From: Bactrocera neohumeralis
Taxonomy: Eukaryota; Arthropoda; Insecta; Diptera; Tephritidae
NCBI RefSeq assembly: GCF_024586455.1
Contig: NC_065923.1
Span: 36,504,370 to 36,568,369, forward strand
Direction of reading: 5' to 3'
DNA length: 64,000 nucleotides
In this document: positions 1-11,684 of the stretch, one piece after another
How positions within the stretch are numbered: position 1 is the first letter of the stretch
Layout of the letters: each line of letters opens with the position of its first letter
The notes under the pieces: generated by a model
Told to the model about the DNA's origin: nothing
Database searches by the model: none
What the model saw: the letters and a program-made list of their open reading frames with translations, nothing else
Translations under genes and position numbers: made by a program

Positions 1-919
1 TGACTGTATTTATAACCTCCATGATGATGAAAAGTGCTCACTCGTAAAAGAAAGAAAAACTTCTATAATTTTTCAAACGAATTAGAAAATATAAGTTTGA
101 TGGGAACGGTTCACATATTCTTTATAACTATGACTGTGAAAAATAAATACAGCTATTCAACTCAAAATGTTTTCTCTTGCCATTGATAACTAATTTGGAA
201 AAATTTTAGCCCGTTGTTTGATTGAAAAAAAAACACACATCCTTATGTACGTTTGTGTCGTACAAAAGTTTGTTGATGTTTTACAGAATTAGCTTGTTCT
301 ACAGCAGCAAAATCTTATTGGAACTTAAAATATGAGACGTGACGAAAAAGGATACGTGTCTAAATTGTAACAAGGAGAACACGTGATGAGACATTGTTGG
401 CGCAGCGAAAAGTGGAATCTTTTTGGCATAAATTTTGATGACGGTGTCGCCTTTTCGAGTATTGGTAAACAATCACTTTGTGGAACTCACGTTTGTGTTT
501 GCGAAGAGCGATAAGAAAGTAATGGCAACTAGATGTTTAACGGTAATAGTTCAATGAGTTTCAGAACACCATTAATGGAAGAATATATATGTATATTTAG
601 TGTCAGTCACATCTCACGAGTTTAGCCCGCCATCACTGACCATAATGGCTTCGGCTTTGGAGAAATTATAAATTCTGCATTAATTAATTTAACCACTAAG
701 GTGAGATAAGGTAGATCGTCTGCTAAACTTTATTGGGGAGGTCGAGCGACTTTTGTTCATGCACCAGCTGTGTTTTTTATACTTTCAATTTAAACGGGCG
801 AAGTCCTTCCGTATGTTGTTTCGTTGAAATGAAATGCCAAAAAATACTGAAGCTGAGTTCGGGTGTCACACATTTATACTTCTCGCATGATAAAGTGATA
901 ATCGAGATTTCATTATCCG
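1..919. other. AT-rich intergenic DNA, no gene seen
   Basis: No open frame with a recognisable domain and no terminal repeats were seen on either strand. The sequence is AT-rich with short homopolymer runs. Confidence 0.5.
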
Positions 920-1265
920 TCATTTACATATTTTTTTATTTTGCTGTAAAATTAATTAGATTAGTAGTTCCTCAGATATGGTTTTTGGTCCATAAGTGGG
1001 CGACATCACGCCCATATTCAATTTTTAAAAAATCCTGGGTGCAGCTTCCTTCTGCCATTTCTTTCGTAAAATTTAGTGTTTCTGACGTTTTTGTTTTTTT
1101 GTTAGTGGGCGTGTTAACGATTTCTTCACCCTGATTATGGAAAGTGATTTTCAACTATAACCTTTGTAGTATGAGACTTGGGAGGGGCGTGATTATTATC
1201 CGATTTCTTCCATTTAAAAATGAACTGTATAAGTTATGACAATGAATTGAAAAATTTTGTGGACG
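920..1265. repeat. dispersed AT-rich repeat, gggcg/cgccc type
   Basis: The stretch contains spaced motifs such as tgggcgacatcacgcccat and gaggggcgtgattattatcc, and the phrase ttttcaactataacc. Similar phrases recur near 19.9-20.3 kb and 37.1-37.2 kb. A 133-codon frame crosses it but is repetitive and hydrophobic and has no domain, so I do not call it a gene. The class is unknown; a non-autonomous DNA element or Helitron-like repeat is possible. Confidence 0.4.
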
Positions 1266-1317
1266 AAGTTATTGCCCATCTTCGAACTTAAAGGACAAGA
1301 ACTTTGATAATAACGCA

Positions 1318-1594
1318 GTAATTTATAATTTGTGAATGGTGGGGCATAGGTAGACAGAATATGGCAAATTTTTACATTGCTATTCTTTGGTTTGTTTTGA
1401 GTTTTTGTACAATTAACCTATGTGTCCATGCCACTATGGCTTACTCAATGGTCGTCTAGGATGTTTTTATTATTCACCACTAAATCCGCCGGTAGATAAC
1501 ACGTGCCTTAATATCAACGGTATAAAAGAACAGGATGGCGGATTCATTAACATTGTTTTGAGTTTGAAATACTTTACCTAAATTTATCAAATAA
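1318..1594 (+). repeat. LTR-like repeat, copy 1
   Basis: This repeat shares an exact 39-bp core (1468-1506) with a second copy at 11828-11866, and diverged similarity extends about 130 bp upstream and 90 bp downstream. After the core come a TATA-like box (tataaaa, 1521-1527) and, about 60 bp later, AATAAA. A promoter followed closely by a poly(A) signal is what a solo LTR would show. I see no adjacent gag or pol, no clean TG...CA ends and no target-site duplication, so the LTR label is inference. Confidence 0.45.
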
Positions 1595-1647
1595 ACAAAA
1601 AGCTGAGAAAGAAACCCTTTGCAAGAAAATAATTCTTTCTAAATGTA

Positions 1648-2538
1648 CAAGGTCTGTCGCAAAAAAACAGAACTTTTTAAATATAACTGTTTCTGGTGGG
1701 TATATGAAATAAAAAGTTTGATCTCTTGTTGACATTTCGTAAAAATTTTAAGACAATTGGATTACTACAATCGATGTTATCGATCAAAAAGTGACAGCAG
1801 CTTTTGGTCATCGGTCGTAAAATGCAAAGAGCAAATATTAAATTTTGTTTTAAACTTGGGAAAACGTTTACTGAAATATTTCAAATTATGAAAAAAGTTT
1901 ATGGTGATCAGTGCCTATCCCGTAGTAATGTGCATGAGTGGTTTAAGCGATTCCAAGAAGGTCGTGAGGACCTCTGTGATGATCAGAAGTCGGTCGTCTT
2001 CAGAAATCAAAAATAAAGAAAATGCTGATTTGTTTTTACGATTCCGAGGGTATTGTACACCGAGAGTTCGTCCCACCTGGCCAAACGAATAATGCTGTGT
2101 TTTACCTTGGTGTTATGAAGCGTCTTTTGTCACGCATTCGTCGTGCTCGACCACAATACCGTGAGGCAGGGTCCTGGCGCCTGTTACACGATAATGCGCC
2201 GTGTCATCGGTCGACGCTTGTCACTGATTTTTTGACAAAAAACTCCATATTAACCATTAATCACTCACCCTACTCACCTGATCTGGCACCTTGTGATTTT
2301 TACCTATTTGGAAAACTTTATTTGCCCATGAAAGGACACTGGTTTCAGGACATTTCAGCTATCCAAAAGGCAACGACCGATATTCTCAAGAGCATTCCAA
2401 GAAATGACCTTAAACACTCATTTGAAATGCTAATTGACCGGGCTAAACGCTGTATCGACGCACAAGGAAACTACTTGGAATAAAAAAAATATAACTTTTG
2501 AAAAATATTATTTTTTTGTTGTTTTTTTTTAACAAGTG
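1648..2538 (+). mobile_element. internally deleted mariner element (DD34D family)
   Basis: The element is flanked by TA on both sides (1646-1647 and 2539-2540). It has weak, A-rich terminal inverted repeats beginning acaaggtctgtcgc on the left and, in reverse complement, acacttgttaaa on the right. At about 890 bp it is shorter than an intact 1.3-kb mariner because the middle of the transposase gene is missing. Its right end abuts the 3' end of a Helitron. A second element of the same family, with a different deletion, lies at 30501-31030. Confidence 0.7.
1822..2483 (+). pseudogene. mariner transposase, central part deleted
   Basis: The N-terminal DNA-binding part is readable (RANIKFCFKLGKTFTEIFQI, then NVHEWFKRFQEGRED), after which the frame breaks near 2005. 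The C-terminal catalytic part follows in another frame. It carries HDNAPCH (second catalytic Asp) and, 34 residues later, SPDLAPCDFYLF (third Asp), the DD34D spacing of classic mariners. The segment with the first catalytic Asp is absent, so the protein cannot be active. The frame ends at the expected mariner C-terminus (CIDAQGNYLE, stop at 2481-2483). Confidence 0.8.
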
Positions 2539-2539
2539 T

Positions 2540-5001
2540 AACGTGACCCGGCAGCCGTTGTCCTGCCTGAATTATGTGTTTTGAAATGAAAAGAAAGTTG
2601 AATTTATATTGTGTTGAAAATCTTTTATTTCCGATTATTCCAAATATTTTTAATTTTAACGAAGCTTGATAAACAATATTCTTTGGTTTCTGTTTCGGTG
2701 CGTAAATCTACAGAGCAGATGATTTCCAACTCTTGAGCACGCCACGTATATCCGTCCTTGTTAAAAACATAGCATTTCCAAATTTATGCCACACACTTCT
2801 AGCGACTTTCCTTGTGTCCTATTGATTCTCATCTCAAATGCAATTTTCACTTGAAACGGAATGCGTTGGAACTGATATGGAAAATTGTAGAACTCTTTGA
2901 AAACTGAAAAGGTTTGAATTGAAATGGCAAATCGTTGGAGCTCAGAGGAATTCGTAGAGTCAAGCATTCTGCCCCATTCTATAAGATGCTACGTTACAAT
3001 CAGTCGGGTTGCATTACACAGTTTCGGTGCTTGAAGTTTGCGAAACATAATAACGACAGATCCAACTTTGAGACGCAAATAATGCGGTGGCATACCAAGC
3101 CTCTCCAAAGAATTTATTTAGAAATTCCACTGGATAATTCACGGTGTTGTCTTCATTGTCAAGACGAACGATCGATTTGTATGAGCGCAAGTCTCCCGCA
3201 ATTTGACTTTAAATCTTCCAGTTTAAGTCAACAACATCGGTATTTTTGGCAGCTAACATTGCGCGTGCACTTAAGGAATCGTACTTACGATAATTTGGCC
3301 AATGTCCGAACATTCGTGATGAGTTCATCTTTCGTGAATTGATAAACGACAGATGGAATTGATATCGAACTACCGGAATTGATCCATTTCCAATTTTTAG
3401 ACGCGGATTTGAAGGCTGATTTGTCTAAATGTTTACAGCGAAAAGTGTGCGTACTTCATTTTCATCCCAGTGATTAACATGTTCCAGCAATTGTAATTGC
3501 TGGCTTACTACTCCAAAATTTGCACACACCGTACCATTCACAGTACGCAATGACTCAAATAAAGTTGAACCGCGTACATTAATCAATAGCAACCTAAGGT
3601 AGAAACAATCGTCGTTTATCGGGTGGATTGTGTAAATTTGTCCTAATGCATTAGTTGATAACACACCTGGATGTTAATCTACTGGTTGGAATTGCTTTCT
3701 GCGCAACTATTTCTTTGACGATGCATTCCAGGTATAATATCAAGGTATTTCCGAATAGAGCAAGGTTCTCGCAAACGGGTCACTGACGAAAGTTGAGGAA
3801 AAACTCGTCAATGTTAATTTTGTTGCTGGCGGTGTTTCCACTGGCTGTACTGTATTCTCTGGGTTGAAATACACTCTCCAAATTAACTGTGAGGCGCACA
3901 ACGGTCGGAAAACGTTCATGAATTGCAAAAGTAAATATCCTACAAAGCGCTTTATTGCAGCTCACGTATCGACCGTATCGTTCAAGACCAATAACCGCCA
4001 TGTTGCTTTCTTTGGTGACGTAATTACAAACGTATTTTATCGATTACACCAAACTGCAATACTCAACATTGATATGAGTTTTGAATGTGAATTACACAAT
4101 AATGGCGAATATGGTACGATCCATGTGTTGTCAACTTCAATATTCATTCTTCTAAATTGAATGCTGAATGTTCTGCCATTGTCGCCTGGTGAGCGACGCA
4201 GATAGAGTGGATATCCATCATTTCTTGTTTGAGTTTCCGAAAGAAAAGCACTTGGATAGTGTTTCGTGCATTTATTGTCAGACATACAACCCGAAGTGGG
4301 ATTGTGGTGTCCGCAAGGTCCATGAACCATATTGGTTTCACCATTTGGTATAATACGGTATCTTTCTCTGCATCAGGAATTTCCGCAGAAATGAGTTCAT
4401 CAGTTTGATCTGGTGTAACCACCATCCACCATCCAAAGAAGAATGTGTGCGTACGGCTAACTTTTTTGCTACTCAACAGAATACATCCAGCATCTAACAG
4501 CACCATATATATGTACCATATGTTGCTTCAAGATAAAGTCCATCAAACATCGCTGCTGTTGTTTGAAAAGTCGTGCTGTGACATCGTGACGATCGCTTGC
4601 TGATTGACCGCGTTCCATAATTCCACATGTATGTCATCGAATCCTGGGAGTAGTCGTTCATTTGTCTTGGGCTGCCATACGTTGATGGCAAAAGGAACGC
4701 CGACCGATATTAGCGCGACCTCTTCGTGGCTTCAAATATTTGACAAACAAAAATTTTGAAAAACAAAACAAACAAAAATTGAAAAAAAAAATTTGTATGG
4801 AAAAATGTTACTTTTTGGGAATTTTCCAATTTCCAATTTCCCTTAACATTTAGGAGGATGAAAAATAGATGTTTTCCGATTCTCCACCCTAGCCGATATG
4901 CACGCTAAGATTCACGAAAATCGGTCGAGCGGTTTCAGAGGAGTTCAATAACGTACACCGTGACACGAGATTTTTATACATACATACATACATATATTAG
5001 A
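2540..5001 (-). mobile_element. Helitron, internally deleted
   Basis: Read on the minus strand, the element begins TCTAATATATG at 5001. This is followed by the Helitron 5' segment: tctcgtgtcacggtgtac at about 4955-4973, then actcctctgaaaccgctcga. These phrases are familiar from insect and plant Helitron 5' ends. Near 2545-2570 the minus strand has a short hairpin (ggcag...ctgcc) followed by gggtcacgtta, resembling the subterminal hairpin before the CTRR end, although CTRR itself is not intact. At about 2.46 kb it is much shorter than autonomous Helitrons. The coding part lies between the ends. Confidence 0.7.
2600..4740 (-). pseudogene. Helitron Rep/helicase pseudogene
   Basis: In family order on the minus strand I read Rep pieces first: DRHDVTARLFKQQQRCLMDF, CWMYSVE, PYAHILLW, TPDQTDELISAEIPDAEKD, then IEVDNTWIVPYSPLL. 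These are followed by pieces usually found between Rep and helicase (GRYVSCNKALCRIFTFAIHE, FARTLLYSEIP, DCFYLRLLLINVRG). Last come helicase C-terminal pieces (AAKNTDVVDLNWKI, NYPVEFLN, INRTQGKSLEVCGINLE, IYAPKQKPKNIVYQ). The usual HUH pair is degraded: the position before Ala-His is Tyr. Frames shift repeatedly, and the N-terminal region and the helicase Walker region are missing. An active enzyme would nick and unwind DNA for rolling-circle transposition; this copy is dead. Confidence 0.85.
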
Positions 5002-6884
5002 TATGTAAAATAAATAATTAGCTTTCCACCCGTAATTTGTTTGTAGCTAATTTGTTAAGTAATACATCTAATCCTCTGTTTTTCTAATTTTAACTAAGCA
5101 TTACGAATAACTCACACACCTATTGAAAATCTTCCTGAAGTTATCTGTAGCCTGCTTCACAATACAAACTCTATCTAATTGTAATGAGTTTAGTCGGCAA
5201 CCGTTTTATTTATATCTCCTCTCTTCTTATTCACTTCGGTTTTATTTCATTTTACTTTTTTTCGTATCTATTTATTTTTTCCGTTATTTTTTTGTCATGT
5301 TGCCCACTTCCGCCTGTCAGCTGCCATGTCTTCATGTATGTGCTTTCGTGCGGAAACGTAGGTGTGTGGGATATAGCGCTTGCCTTCCGGTTACATAAGT
5401 TAAATCTTTCATGCAATTTTCCGCTTGACAAAATTGTTGTCAGTAATTTGATGGTGAGTTAGTTAAATTACTAGTCAATTACCCAATCGCCCTCCCAAAG
5501 ATTTCCGTTAAGCTTTCTTCGACTTCCACGTGTCAACTTTCAACCAAACAACTCTTTTCAAAATGATTTATGGAAAATGTGAACAGTTAGATCTGCATAT
5601 ATTTCTACATATCTATGCACTAGTCTAGTACATATTGCTCACAAACAATCATTGTGCCGGGGCACTGCGGAAAAAGCGTATATATAATATGATGTATTAC
5701 AACTTTTTTCAACAAGTTAAAAAATTAAACTCAGAGAGAGTGACAGATGCACACCGAAAGCCCTGTCATCAAATCCATTCTTTACTTCATTTTTCAGCCT
5801 TTCACACGCTTAGACTTCTTTTTCTGCATGTAGATATGTCTCTGTGTACTTTCAGATGAAAGTCTAATGATAGTAGACACCCAACTTGAAGACCATACGT
5901 GCCAAAGGCGAAAACGTTTAAGTTGCAAACATTAAGAGTGTCGTAAAAGTTACGAAGGGTCAACAATTTGTCGAGGGTCACACAGCGATCCTTGCCATCC
6001 TTTGACAAACCGCAAAATCGTCATTGCTTACTTCACCGCTTTGTAATATCGATTTAAAAGACAATGAAAACGGATTCCCATAACGCAATGAGGTTTACAA
6101 ATGCTTTAGAAAGCGTTTTAAAAGCGTATCAAAGGTTAAATGTAGAGGTCAAACCACCGACATTTACTTAAATGACAAAAACTGCTCAAATTCGTAATCA
6201 GGACATAGCAATACCCCACAAATCTCTTTGCACAGCAGTCGCAAGTTCTTCTTGCAGATTTGTTGAGTAGTATAGTTTTGGAACTACTGTAAAAGGCCAA
6301 AAGGTAGAAAAAAAAGAAAACTAAGTAGAATGATGGTGAATATATTTAGACCAGATCAATTTTAAGACTTATTCAGGATGAGCAAATGAAAACCTACAAA
6401 CTAAACAAGGGTCCAACGCGTAACCATCCAGCTGTTGTAAAGGTCTCCAGTAAAAACATTACATCTCTTCACTTCTGTGATAATGAAATGTATCAAAATG
6501 ATGTTTTAGAAGACATGGTAAAGCTGTAGAGCAACACCTTCTTCGATGGAGAATATTGGATCTTTCACTAAGAGTTAGAGAAGAAAATCCGCTGACTACT
6601 CCATAGAAATTTGAATAGCTCAAAACATTTTTGATTCAAGCATTGTCATCATATTTATTTACTGGAGTTTTATTTTTATAACGCCCTGAACTTAAAACAC
6701 AATTTATGGCGGTACTAATTATATGCTAAGTACACTTTTACAAATAAACGTCCCATAAACCTTCTATTTTATATGTTTAGAACTTATGGTTAAAGGAGTT
6801 CTTGGAAATACACAATTTACAGTTTCCTTACCATTGAAGCCAGCTTTTTATTGAAATTGTAAAATCGAAGCATGTTGCACAAGA
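5002..6884. other. AT-rich intergenic DNA, no gene seen
   Basis: Frames of 60-92 codons occur here, including hydrophobic T-rich ones near 5123-5462, but none shows a domain, plausible codon structure or a relative elsewhere in the window. No terminal repeats were seen. Confidence 0.5.
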
Positions 6885-8100
6885 GATTATTCTTCTCTTT
6901 ATTGGCGTAGGCACAGCTAACCGAGTTTTCAACAGAGCGATTGGATATTCTAATATAGCCAGAATCTTCTCTACCTGGTCTTTCCAGCGAAGTGGAGGTC
7001 TTCCTCCTCCTCTGCTTCTCCCGGCGGGTACTGCGTCGAATACTCTCAGAGCTGGAGTGTTTTCATCCATTCGGACGACATGATCTAGACCGCGTAGCTG
7101 CTGTCTCTTAATTCGCGGAACTATATTTATGTCGTCGTATATCTCATATAGCTCATCGTTCCGTCGATGGAATAATGAATAATAAGAGGACTTTACTTCT
7201 CAATTGCCTACTCAGTCCAAACTAGCACCTGCTGGAAAGAGTTAGTCTGTGTTGCATTTTGAGTCGGCCATTGTTGTTGGTATTAATAACGATTCGAAGA
7301 TCTATGACTTCGAAATTATGACTGTTTACAGCGACGTGGGAGCCAAGTCGCGAGTGCGAAAACTGTTTATTTAATGAACGGAGATATTTCGTCTTGCCCT
7401 CGTTCAGTACCAGACCCATATGCTTAGTTTTCTTATCCAATCTGGAAAAAGCAGAACTAACGGCGAGGATGTAATGGCCAATGATATAACTATCGATTCA
7501 GCTCTGCAGCTCAAATTATTTTCTCTAGGAGTGAATTGAATAAATATCACGATAGGTAGTCGCGTTGTATGAAACCTCACCAGTTTAACACAACCGTATT
7601 AGTTTTGTGGGTATACCAAAATCAGACAACGCGGCATAAAGGCAACTGCTTTTCATGCTGTTAAAAGCAGCTTTAAAATCGACGAAGAAGTGGTGTCTGT
7701 CGATCCTTTTTCATGGGTTCGTTTCCAAGATTTGGCGCATGGTGAATATCTGGCCAGTTGTTGACTTTCTAGGTCTGAAGGCACGCTAAAAAGGGCCTAT
7801 CAGTTTGTTGACTGTGGACTTTATTCTTTCACACAGTTCGCGCGATAGAACTGTTTATGAGATGTTAAGGAAGCCTACCCCATGGTAGTTGGTGCAGATT
7901 ATGGTGTATCCCTTTTGTGGATTAGACAGAGCGTACAAAAATTCAAAACGTTGGGGATGCTTTCGTCTGACCATATTCTACAAAAAAGCTGATGCATACT
8001 CCTTATCACTTCCTCGCCGCCGTATTTGAATAGCTGGTGACAATCCATCGGCGGCTAATTACTATTCACTTTTTCATGGTCGGGCAATGGAATGTTCGCT
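6885..8100 (-). mobile_element. RTE-like retrotransposon fragment
   Basis: Minus-strand reading gives, in order, degraded reverse-transcriptase pieces ([41 protein letters not shown]), the post-RT region ([38 protein letters not shown]), then the C-terminus (HVVRMDENTPALRVFDAVPA, RGGGRPPLRWKDQVEKIL). The endonuclease is missing. About 300 bp between the post-RT region and the C-terminus are also lost. The 3' end carries the family's GAA-rich tail (aataaagagaagaat on the minus strand). It matches the copy at 14105-17748. Confidence 0.85.
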
Positions 8101-8479
8101 CCAACGCACGTGCCATGTTATTTTACTCCATTTGAGGCTCTAATTATCTATAATTCTGCAAATTAATTTAATTAGTTTTTGATAATTGATGAATATTTCA
8201 TATCTGCTTGTCGTGTAAAGAGAAAGCAATTATAAATTTTCATATTAAGAAGGTATAATTAAATCATAATATTTCGAAAATCTACAGTTATGTGTTTATT
8301 GCTAAATGCTTTGTCATACCAAATATAATATTTCCTTTAATTGATTTCCGTTGGTGACTGTATAAAGCAATTCAATTCACATTCGCCCAAAAAAAAGCTT
8401 TACACATAATGTATCAACATATGGAAAAATATTAAATTTTGCAGGAAAGGTAAAAAAAAACAATGCGGTAGTCATCACT
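8101..8479. other. AT-rich gap between elements
   Basis: AT-rich sequence with no recognisable coding or repeat structure. Confidence 0.5.
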
Positions 8480-9026
8480 CACTCCTGCGTAATACTTCAA
8501 AACTCAGCAATCAAGCTTCAGGTGAGGCAGTTTAACTTTGTCCGAATGTCCTCTTTAGGAGTGTGAATTCCGTTACCAAAATGGTTCCGGGATTCAGAAA
8601 CTACGGTTCAATTTTGCGAAAGACTGTAATGAAAAAAATTGGACACCTTTTCTGTTCAAATAGATCACCCAGCGTTAAAAATACATGCGTACATCGGCCG
8701 CTCCTGCTACAATTTCAAGTTCGATATTCGTACGAAGTCCATTAATCGTATCTGGCTTGTTGGCATAGACCATAGTCTTTACGTAGCCCCACAAAAAATA
8801 ATCTAGTGGCGTCAAATCTCACGACCGAGGCGGCCAAATGACTGGAACAACAGTTCACCAAACTTGGTTTTCAATTAATCGATGTGACATTCGTTGGAAT
8901 CATATATTGTCCCAAACTAAATCATCCAATTCGGGCCAAAAATTTTCAGTTACCATTGATCGGTACCGATTCCCATTTACAGTAACGTGCTGGTCTTTAT
9001 CAACACGGAAAAAACCAAAACATTTT
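8480..9026 (-). mobile_element. mariner-like fragment (DD41D lineage), C-terminal part
   Basis: The minus strand reads HVTVNGNRYRSMVTENFWPE, then WPPRS*DLTPLDYFLWGYVK and VYANKPDTINGLRTNIELEI. This is the transposase segment around the third catalytic Asp (in LDYFLWG), but stops and frameshifts interrupt it and the part with the second Asp is scrambled. Its terminal 82 bp are repeated at 9732-9813, where the element continues toward the N-terminus. The LRTNIE-type region resembles the element at 34036-34815, so both belong to one family. Confidence 0.7.
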
Positions 9027-9163
9027 GGCTGACTTCCTAAACGTCTGGATACAATGTTTTTATGCCGTTTATACACTTAATACTTTGCAACATTGCTTGG
9101 GCTAAACTTTGTATAAATAAACTTTGCAACACTGTTGCGTTTAGGCACATCTCTAATGCGCAA

Positions 9164-9727
9164 CAATGGCCAAACAAAATATTTTAATAGAAGAAATTTT
9201 GAATTTAATTGATGGTCAAACAAGAAATTCATTGTTAATATCGAAAACGTAAAAGACTGGCTGCATTATTTGCGCAGAAAAAAGTGCCAAGAACCATACC
9301 AAAAAATAAAAAAAATTTTGGATACCATAAATGGGATGCCAAATGATGCGTTTTATAGTCATTTCCGAATGCAAATCTCAACTTTCGAGGTAAGAAGTTT
9401 TATTTCGTTCTTAGAGTTATATTATTATTACTATATTTTCCAGAAATTATACTGTATGCTCGAACCTTTATGGAGTAAGCTATCTACTGGACGTCCCCGA
9501 AGTTCGTTGAAGAAGTGTCTCTATATGACAATATGGAAACTTTCTGATTGGAAGTTAGTGATCGTTTCAATATTGGAATGGGAGCTTGTTACAGAGGCTT
9601 TATTCAATGCATACAAATTATATCTGCGCAGAAGCAGATTATTGCATTTCCAACGACTGAGCTGAACCAAAAGAGGGTTATGGAAGCTTTTGAGTCTTAC
9701 CGAACACATCCATTCCCTTATATATAA
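9164..9727 (+). pseudogene. PIF/Harbinger-type transposase fragment
   Basis: The reading starts MAKQNILIEEILNLIDGQ, shifts frame, then continues NDAFYSHFRMQISTFE. A 54-bp segment bounded by gtaag and ttttccag (9390-9443) looks like a spliced phase-0 intron. Beyond it the reading resumes KLYCMLEPLW and LSTGRPRSSLKKCLYMTIWK, then VSDRFNIGMGACYRGFIQC and SYRTHPFPYI in a shifted frame. These match the N-terminal half of HARBI1-like nucleases (FRMS...TFE, GRP+SL+K, DRFNIG). The DDE core is absent and the frame stops after PFPYI. The fragment sits between two copies of an 82-bp mariner sequence. Confidence 0.6.
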
Positions 9728-9731
9728 AATA

Positions 9732-9850
9732 TTCAGTTACCATTGATCGGTAGCGATTCCCATTTACAGTAACGTGCCGGTCTTTATCAACACGGAAAAA
9801 ACCAAAACATTTTTTTCGGGGTGCAATGGTGATTCATGAAGTACGTGTAC
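9732..9850 (-). mobile_element. mariner-like fragment (DD41D lineage), central part
   Basis: Positions 9732-9813 repeat 8945-9026 with two mismatches. Beyond that, the minus strand reads VHVLHESPLHPEK, the transposase stretch upstream of the segment at 8480-9026. The two pieces together look like one mariner split by intervening DNA with an 82-bp overlap. Confidence 0.6.
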
Positions 9851-10499
9851 CTTTATGAAACTAGAAATGTTACTTGCTAGCGAATCTCCAAATTAAAATA
9901 TAAACCTGCAATTTGATTCCTTAGATAGTAATAGTGACAGTACCTGCGATCCTCAGTCCGAAAATTAGCGAAATCGAAAAACAATAATGCCTATTTTAGT
10001 TAAAAAAAAATCATATTCTATCTTTTTCCTTTACCATTCCGTAGACGAATCAGACACCAAGGTAGTTAGCGGACAAAGACTTTATGCAAATAATCACTGG
10101 TTCCCGTAGCCTCCATATACACTTAACTGAACAATTTTCAAAATTCTGGTTGACTTTTGAAGCAGGTGCTGAAAGTTCATTTATTTGCAGGTGATGAAAG
10201 TTCATTTACCACTCAAAAACATTCGTTTTATTATGCCCAGGTCATACTTATTGGTATGGATCTTCCACTCTATGCAAAATAAAAACATCTATATAATGCA
10301 AAAATAATCAATTTATTTTACTAAAGTACTTAGAAAATGAGAGGCATCAAATAAAATGGTATTGTCTGAATTGATAACTGGTGAAGGATATATGTAGACA
10401 CTTACATACATGTTGGTGATTATATGATTTACTTATTATCTGCAGAAGTATTTCTTTTTGAATGCTCCAACAGAACACCAATCATCTGTGTCACACCGC
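9851..10499. other. intergenic, with a small tandem duplication
   Basis: No gene seen. A 22-bp word (gcaggtgctgaaagttcattta) at 10162 is repeated with one mismatch at 10187, a local tandem duplication. Confidence 0.5.
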
Positions 10500-11253
10500 C
10501 TACAGAGCTTTAATCACCCACATTGAGACCCAACATTTACTATTGGATAATATTTGACCGAATAGATCACGTGAAGTATGCAGTGAAGAAAATATTGCAG
10601 CCATAGCTGAGAGTGTACAATAAGACCGCGAGAAGCCAAAACGGCTCCATTCACAGCAACTCTGACTGCCGTATAGAACGACTTGGCGCATTTTCATCAG
10701 TTCATAATTGTATTTTTTCAAAAACGATGTCGGTGAGATCGTAACCATCAAAAGCCATCCTTAACGTAACATAATAACCGACTATTTGATTGAAGCTCCT
10801 GATCTCGGCGACATTTGGTTCCAACAAGACGGCGCCACTTCTCACACGTCGCATCAATTATTGAGAGAACATTTCGGTGAGCAGATATTTTCATATTTTG
10901 GGTCGGTCGAATGGCCTCCAATGTCGTGGGATATCAGACCGTTAAACTTTTTCCTGTGGGGATATGTAAAGTCTAAAGTCTATGCGGACAATCCCCTTTC
11001 GGTTCAGGCCTTGGATCAAAACATCACACGTGTCATTCGCCAGTTTCCAGTCGAAATGCTCGATCGAGTCATCGAAAATTAGACTTAACGTGTGGACCAT
11101 CTGAGATGTAGCCGCGGTCATTATATGAAAGCGATAATCTTCAAAGACTAAATGCCAAAGAATGTTATTTCGAATGATATTGACCATTCCCCATTAAATT
11201 TAAATTTTCTGTGTTTTTTCTTTAAAAACGTAGGAAACCTCAAAATGGATCAC
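10500..11253 (+). mobile_element. rosa-type mariner (DD41D), internally deleted
   Basis: The 5' part encodes a degraded N-terminal region (LLDNI, then SEENIAAIAESV in shifted frames). A deletion then leads to YFFKNDVGEIVTI and an open frame from 10786 with APDLGDIWFQQDGATSHTS, LLREHFGEQIFSYFGSVEWP and PLNFFLWGYVKSKVYADN. The second catalytic Asp (QQDGA) is kept, but the third is Asn (PLN where the family has PLD). The 3' UTR ends taggaaacctcaaaatggatcact, the family's 3' terminal sequence. The 5' terminal repeat is not clear. Confidence 0.8.
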
Positions 11254-11684
11254 TATTTATATGTATATTTAAATATTTTATGTTATACATGTAAAACAGC
11301 AACATCATATCAACCGATGTGAACAATAAATTAAACAACACCAATAAAGGTGTTCTGACCAATCAACAAAATATTTATCGTGCGCTGCAAACACTTATTA
11401 TAGAAAGGTTAGAACCTTCGTAAATTTTATTACAAGCTGCTATTGTTGTCGTCTACCACATGTGCAGTTTATAGGGTACTTGAAATGTATTTTACTAAGG
11501 CAACGAGAAGAGATTGGCATAAAAAACAAAGAGAGCGGTATCATAAACGTCGAAAGATAGAAAAAAGGGAAACGAACGCTGTTACAAAAAGGATGTTACA
11601 AGAGGGAAAAACTAGCTGAGTTCTACATTTTATTTATTTATCTCCATTCTTGTGATTGTTTTCATAGTAGCTGTTATCATGGTG
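11254..11684. other. AT-rich intergenic DNA
   Basis: Nothing recognisable on either strand. Confidence 0.5.

Noticed and set aside
733..1134. 133-codon plus-strand frame
   Set aside because: Hydrophobic, repeat-derived sequence with no domain; it lies in a dispersed repeat.
5123..5462. Two overlapping hydrophobic frames resembling small membrane proteins
   Set aside because: Both derive from a T-rich tract; no conserved features, and overlapping frames score alike.
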